Origin: Dyella sp. C9
GTDB lineage: Bacteria; Pseudomonadota; Gammaproteobacteria; Xanthomonadales; Rhodanobacteraceae
Assembly (NCBI RefSeq): GCF_003332825.1
Contig: NZ_QIRF01000002.1
Coordinates: 434,001 to 498,000 of the forward strand
Direction: 5' to 3'
DNA: 64,000 nt
Shown here: piece after piece, positions 61,062-64,000 of the stretch
Layout of the letters: each line of letters opens with the position of its first letter
How positions within the stretch are numbered: the first letter of the stretch is position 1
Program-made: the position numbers and the translations under genes
The notes under the pieces: generated by a model
What the model saw: only the letters and a program-made list of their open reading frames with translations
Told to the model about the DNA's origin: nothing
The model's database searches: none

Positions 61062-61895
61062 TCAACGCCCGGCTTCCGGAGCCCGGCCCTGCAGCACGGT
61101 CAGCTCGCGCTGCGGATAGGGGATGCTGATGCCCTCGGCGTCGAACCGCTCCTTCACCGCGCGCAACAGATCGGTCTGGGCCGCCCAGGAGTCGCCGCTG
61201 CGCGTATAGGCGCGCAGCAGCAGCACCACCGCGCTATCGCCCAGGCTCTCGGTCCACACCCCCGGCTCGGGGTCGCGCAGGATGCGCGCGTCGGCGGCAT
61301 ACAGCTGGCGGATCACGTCCATCGCCTTGCCGATGCTGTCCTTGTAGCCGATGCCCACGCGCAGCTCGAAGCGGCGCGTGCCGCGGCGATTGAAGTTGAT
61401 GATGGCGTCGGAGCCGATCTTGGCGTTGGGCACCACGGCTTCGCGGTTGTCCGGCATCACCAGCAAGGTGTACATCAGGCTCACGCCCTCGACCGTGCCG
61501 TCCACGCCCCCGGCATGGATGAAGTCGCCCACGCGAAACGGCCGGAACACGATCAGCAGCACGCCCCAGGCCAGGTTGCTCAACGAGCCCTGCAAGGCCA
61601 GGCCGATGGCCAGGCCGCCCGCGCCGAGCGCGGCCACCAGCGGCGCCGAGGGCACGCCCGCCTGCTGTAGCGCCATCACGATGAGCAGCGCGACCAGCAC
61701 GCCATTGATCAGGTTGCGCAGGAAGCCGCTGAGGGTTTCATCGACGTTGGCACGACGCATGGCCCTGCGCGCAAAGTTCGATACGCGCGCCGCCAGCCAG
61801 AGTCCGACCAGCAGCATCAACAGGGCCATGCCGACATTCATCAGGGTGGTGATGCCGCCTTCGGAGAAATGCAGGCGCGCGAGGAGGTCGTGCAT
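61062..61895 (-). CDS. Small-conductance mechanosensitive channel (MscS family)
   Basis: A 277-residue protein with three helices; TM3 has the Gly/Ala-rich pore pattern AALGAGGLAIGLALQGSLSNLAWGVLLIVFRPF. The beta domain follows (VGDFIHAGGVDGTVEGVSLMYTLLVMPDNREAVVPNAKI), then the C-terminal alpha/beta part. Similar in length to E. coli MscS (286). It opens under membrane tension in hypo-osmotic shock. Confidence 0.96.
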   Translation of the reverse strand: MHDLLARLHFSEGGITTLMNVGMALLMLLVGLWLAARVSNFARRAMRRANVDETLSGFLRNLINGVLVALLIVMALQQAGVPSAPLVAALGAGGLAIGLALQGSLSNLAWGVLLIVFRPFRVGDFIHAGGVDGTVEGVSLMYTLLVMPDNREAVVPNAKIGSDAIINFNRRGTRRFELRVGIGYKDSIGKAMDVIRQLYAADARILRDPEPGVWTESLGDSAVVLLLRAYTRSGDSWAAQTDLLRAVKERFDAEGISIPYPQRELTVLQGRAPEAGR

Positions 61896-61980
61896 GGATG
61901 ATTCGGCTCGTGCTCGGCAAGGGCGCGCAGGGTAGCAGCACGGCCATCAAGGTTCCGTTGCACGCGTCCGTGCCATCCGC

Positions 61981-62011
61981 AAAAAAAGCCGCGCAGGCGA
62001 GCCGGCGCGGC
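61981..62011 (-). terminator. Terminator of the DUF2884 gene
   Basis: GCCGCGC / GCGCGGC stem followed on the minus strand by a run of seven T. Confidence 0.8.
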
Positions 62012-62051
62012 CAGGGTACGTTGGGGGAATCATTGGATACGCGGCTTCGCC

Positions 62052-62870
62052 TCAATCGGCGCGCGTACCCGTGCTGGCTGTGGTCAGCTTCTTGTTGTTG
62101 TCCTTGCCATAGGTCATCAGCTGCAGGCGCGAGCCGTCGGACAATCGAAAGCCGAACTGCTGCTGCAGCTGTGCCAGTGAATCCAGCCGCGGGCACAACG
62201 CATCGGCTCGACGGTCGAGCGCCTTGGCGCGGGTGTTCACTTCCTTGTTGATGTTCTGGTCCAGCGAATCGGCGCGCGCCTGCAAGGCCGCCACCTTGGC
62301 CTGGTCGCCGCTCAGCGCGGCCGTGACGGCGGCGCCGGCGACCTTGCCGACCACGTCGGAGACGGCGTCTTCCACGCCCTGCCCCACCACGTCGTCCAGG
62401 TCGTGTGGGTGCCACTCGCCCCTGCCCAGGCCGTCGTCGATGCGCGCGAGCGCGTCGCGATGGTGCCGGTCGAGGCGATCCACCATGTCGTGCCGTTCGC
62501 TGTCGTTGTCGGCGAACGTGAGAAGCACCGTGCGTATCGCGGCATAACCGATGTTGACGCCTTCGCGCGCTATGCCAGCCACTTCGGGCAGCACGTCGCG
62601 CACTTGCTGCTCGTAGGCGCGCAGGCGCTCCGCATCAGCGGCGGACACCACCACCTCGCGGCCGTCCACGCGCAGCTGGCCGTTGTGCATGAACACGTCG
62701 GCCGGCACACCGTGGTCGCGATGGAAACCGACGCCGGCGGGAACCACGCGCACATCGAAGTCGGTCGAGTAGTGGCAGTCGCCGCCATGCAGGTCCAGGT
62801 CGCCGGCCCGAACCATCGTTGCCGAAGCCAATCCGGCCGCCAGCGCGGCGGCCATCCACAAGCTGCGCAT
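62052..62870 (-). CDS. Exported DUF2884 (YggN-like) protein
   Basis: A 272-residue protein with a signal peptide (MRSLWMAAALAAGLASATMVRAG), a beta-rich N-terminal part (DLDLHGGDCHYSTDFDVRVVPAGVGF) and a helical C-terminal half with many charged residues. E. coli YggN and relatives (DUF2884) are periplasmic proteins of unknown function. It is monocistronic with its own terminator. Confidence 0.83.
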   Translation of the reverse strand: MRSLWMAAALAAGLASATMVRAGDLDLHGGDCHYSTDFDVRVVPAGVGFHRDHGVPADVFMHNGQLRVDGREVVVSAADAERLRAYEQQVRDVLPEVAGIAREGVNIGYAAIRTVLLTFADNDSERHDMVDRLDRHHRDALARIDDGLGRGEWHPHDLDDVVGQGVEDAVSDVVGKVAGAAVTAALSGDQAKVAALQARADSLDQNINKEVNTRAKALDRRADALCPRLDSLAQLQQQFGFRLSDGSRLQLMTYGKDNNKKLTTASTGTRAD

Positions 62871-63067
62871 GTCGATCTCCTCCCTATGCCGCCTCCCGCG
62901 CGGCGCCCATCAACGATGCGCTGCAACACGAAGCCGGGCATGGGCCAGCCGTCATCCCCTGCCATCGGTCATAGAACGCCTGCGGCGTCATGACGCACCG
63001 CGCATAGGAATGGCCGGACGCTCGGGCTAAGTTCGCGGACAAGGATCGCCATGCGGGGAGTCGTGGG

Positions 63068-64000
63068 ATGCTGGAGGGGTGGGACGCGATCGTGGTGGGT
63101 GCGGGCCTGGCAGGCCTGGTCGCCGCTACGGAACTAACCGACATCGGCAAACGCGTGCTGGTGCTGGATCAGGAGCCGGAACAAAGCCTGGGGGGTCAGG
63201 CGTTCTGGTCGTTCGGAGGGCTGTTTTTCGTCGATTCGCCAGAGCAGCGTCGCATGGGGGTCCGCGACTCCCGTGCGCTTGCGCTCGCCGATTGGATGGG
63301 TAGCGCGGGTTTCGACCGCACCGAAGACCATTGGCCACGCCGCTGGGCCGAGGCCTATGTGGATTTCGCTGCCGGCGAAAAGCGCAGTTGGCTGCACGCC
63401 ATGGGCATGCGCTGGTTTCCGGTGGTGGGCTGGGCCGAGCGCGGCGGCCATGGCGCCTGGGGCCACGGCAATTCGGTACCACGCTTCCACGTCACCTGGG
63501 GCACCGGCCCCGGCGTCATCGAGCCGTTCGTGCGCCGCGCCCGCGCGGCACAGACCCAGGGGAAGCTGCAGTTCGGGTTCCGCCATCGCGTCGATGAGCT
63601 GCTCGTGCAGGACGGCGTGGTCACCGGTGTGCGTGGCAGCGTACTGGTGCCGGACGACATGCCACGCGGCCAGCCCAGCTCACGCGAGGTCGTGCAGGAC
63701 TTCGAACACCGCGCGCAGGCCGTGCTCGTGGCTTCGGGCGGCATCGGCGGCAACCACGCGCTGGTGCGGCGCAACTGGCCGGAGCGGCTGGGTGCCGCGC
63801 CCTCGCACATGCTGTGCGGCGTACCCGCGCACGTGGACGGCCGCATGCTGGGTATCAGTGAATCGGCCGGCGCGCGGCTGATCAACCGCGACCGCATGTG
63901 GCACTACGTCGAGGGCATCGAGAACTGGAATCCGATCTGGCCGATGCACGCGATCCGCATCCTGCCGGGACCGTCATCGCTGTGGTTCGATGCCACCGGC
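63068..64000 (+). CDS. FAD-binding dehydrogenase, N-terminal part (3' end outside window)
   Basis: The frame is open to the last base, giving 311 visible residues. The N-terminus has the FAD-binding site AIVVGAGLAGLVAATELTDIGKRVLVLDQEPEQSLGGQAFWS. Further on come GGLFFVDSPEQRR, VASGGIGGNHALVRRNWP and SLWFDATG. This matches 3-ketosteroid-delta1-dehydrogenase-like/fumarate-reductase-like flavoproteins often annotated FAD-binding dehydrogenase. The gene starts at an ATG at 63068. The catalytic C-terminal region lies outside, so the substrate cannot be judged. Confidence 0.88.
   Translation, partial: MLEGWDAIVVGAGLAGLVAATELTDIGKRVLVLDQEPEQSLGGQAFWSFGGLFFVDSPEQRRMGVRDSRALALADWMGSAGFDRTEDHWPRRWAEAYVDFAAGEKRSWLHAMGMRWFPVVGWAERGGHGAWGHGNSVPRFHVTWGTGPGVIEPFVRRARAAQTQGKLQFGFRHRVDELLVQDGVVTGVRGSVLVPDDMPRGQPSSREVVQDFEHRAQAVLVASGGIGGNHALVRRNWPERLGAAPSHMLCGVPAHVDGRMLGISESAGARLINRDRMWHYVEGIENWNPIWPMHAIRILPGPSSLWFDATG

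Overview
The window is high-GC DNA (about two thirds G+C by eye) from a gammaproteobacterium of the Xanthomonadales. A Rhodanobacteraceae member (Dyella, Rhodanobacter, Luteibacter or Frateuria type) fits best. The reasons are a Clp-type CRP homologue beside speD, the ygfB-pepP / zapA-6S RNA-fau block, trpGDC separated from trpE, a lipoyl domain fused to the E3 subunit, and a large TonB receptor followed by a TPR-sulfotransferase. The genus is an inference. No prophage, insertion sequence, CRISPR array or rRNA operon is visible. Most of the window is core chromosome with short accessory stretches.

Layout. 0-3.7 kb: 3' end of a Xaa-Pro dipeptidase, then a tight cydP-cydA-cydB-cydX operon for cytochrome bd oxidase. 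3.7-8.4 kb: pepP and ygfB leftwards, a small coiled-coil gene and zapA rightwards, a 6S RNA, fau, an EVE-domain gene and rpiA. 8.4-14.6 kb (accessory): exported sedolisin protease, MFS exporter, a membrane protein with an HExxH motif, and an exported alginate lyase. 14.9-19.8 kb: tRNA-Gln, rpsI/rplM, an Fe-S oxidoreductase subunit with coq7, speD, and the global regulator gene clp. 19.9-24.4 kb: a MarR-GNAT fusion, then trpG-trpD-trpC with a HAD phosphatase gene at the end. 24.6-31.7 kb: two divergent operons that look like a peptidoglycan-peptide recycling locus (NlpC/P60 endopeptidase, L-Ala-D/L-Glu epimerase, YkuD-type protein and amino-acid oxidase; opposite, an M19 dipeptidase and a VanX-like D-Ala-D-Ala dipeptidase). 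31.8-34.0 kb: an exported chorismate-lyase-like protein and trpE. 35.5-38.9 kb: a two-component system resembling the 'dedicated sortase system' pair PdsS/PdsR with a secreted protein encoded between them, but no sortase. 39-45 kb: a Sel1-like protein, a 39-residue membrane protein, rpe, djlA, cytochrome c, purC, an SMR transporter and small membrane proteins. 45-51.4 kb: an agarase-like lipoprotein, an APC permease, a QEGLA-motif protein and dinB. 51.5-57.2 kb: TonB receptor, TPR-sulfotransferase and a membrane protein. 57.2-60.9 kb: lpdA and aceF (E3 and E2 of pyruvate dehydrogenase). 61-64 kb: an MscS channel, a DUF2884 protein and the 5' part of an FAD-binding dehydrogenase.

Repeats. Three families of palindromic intergenic repeats are seen. 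One (core GTAGGAGCGCACCCTGTGCGCGA) occurs at six loci. One (GTCATTCCAGCGAA...GCCGGAATGAC) occurs once as a pair. The third (CCCTCACCCC...CCCTCTCCCC...GGGGAGAGGG) occurs three times around lpdA, with two copies inside the lpdA reading frame where they encode the interdomain linker.

The most interesting items are the repeat-derived linker in lpdA, the sortase-less Pds-like signalling operon, the divergent murein-peptide catabolic locus splitting the trp genes, the TonB receptor/TPR-sulfotransferase pair, and the palindromic duplication around the tRNA-Gln 3' end. Nothing here is clearly a wholly new biological system. All assignments come from reading the sequence and memory of protein families; no database search was run.
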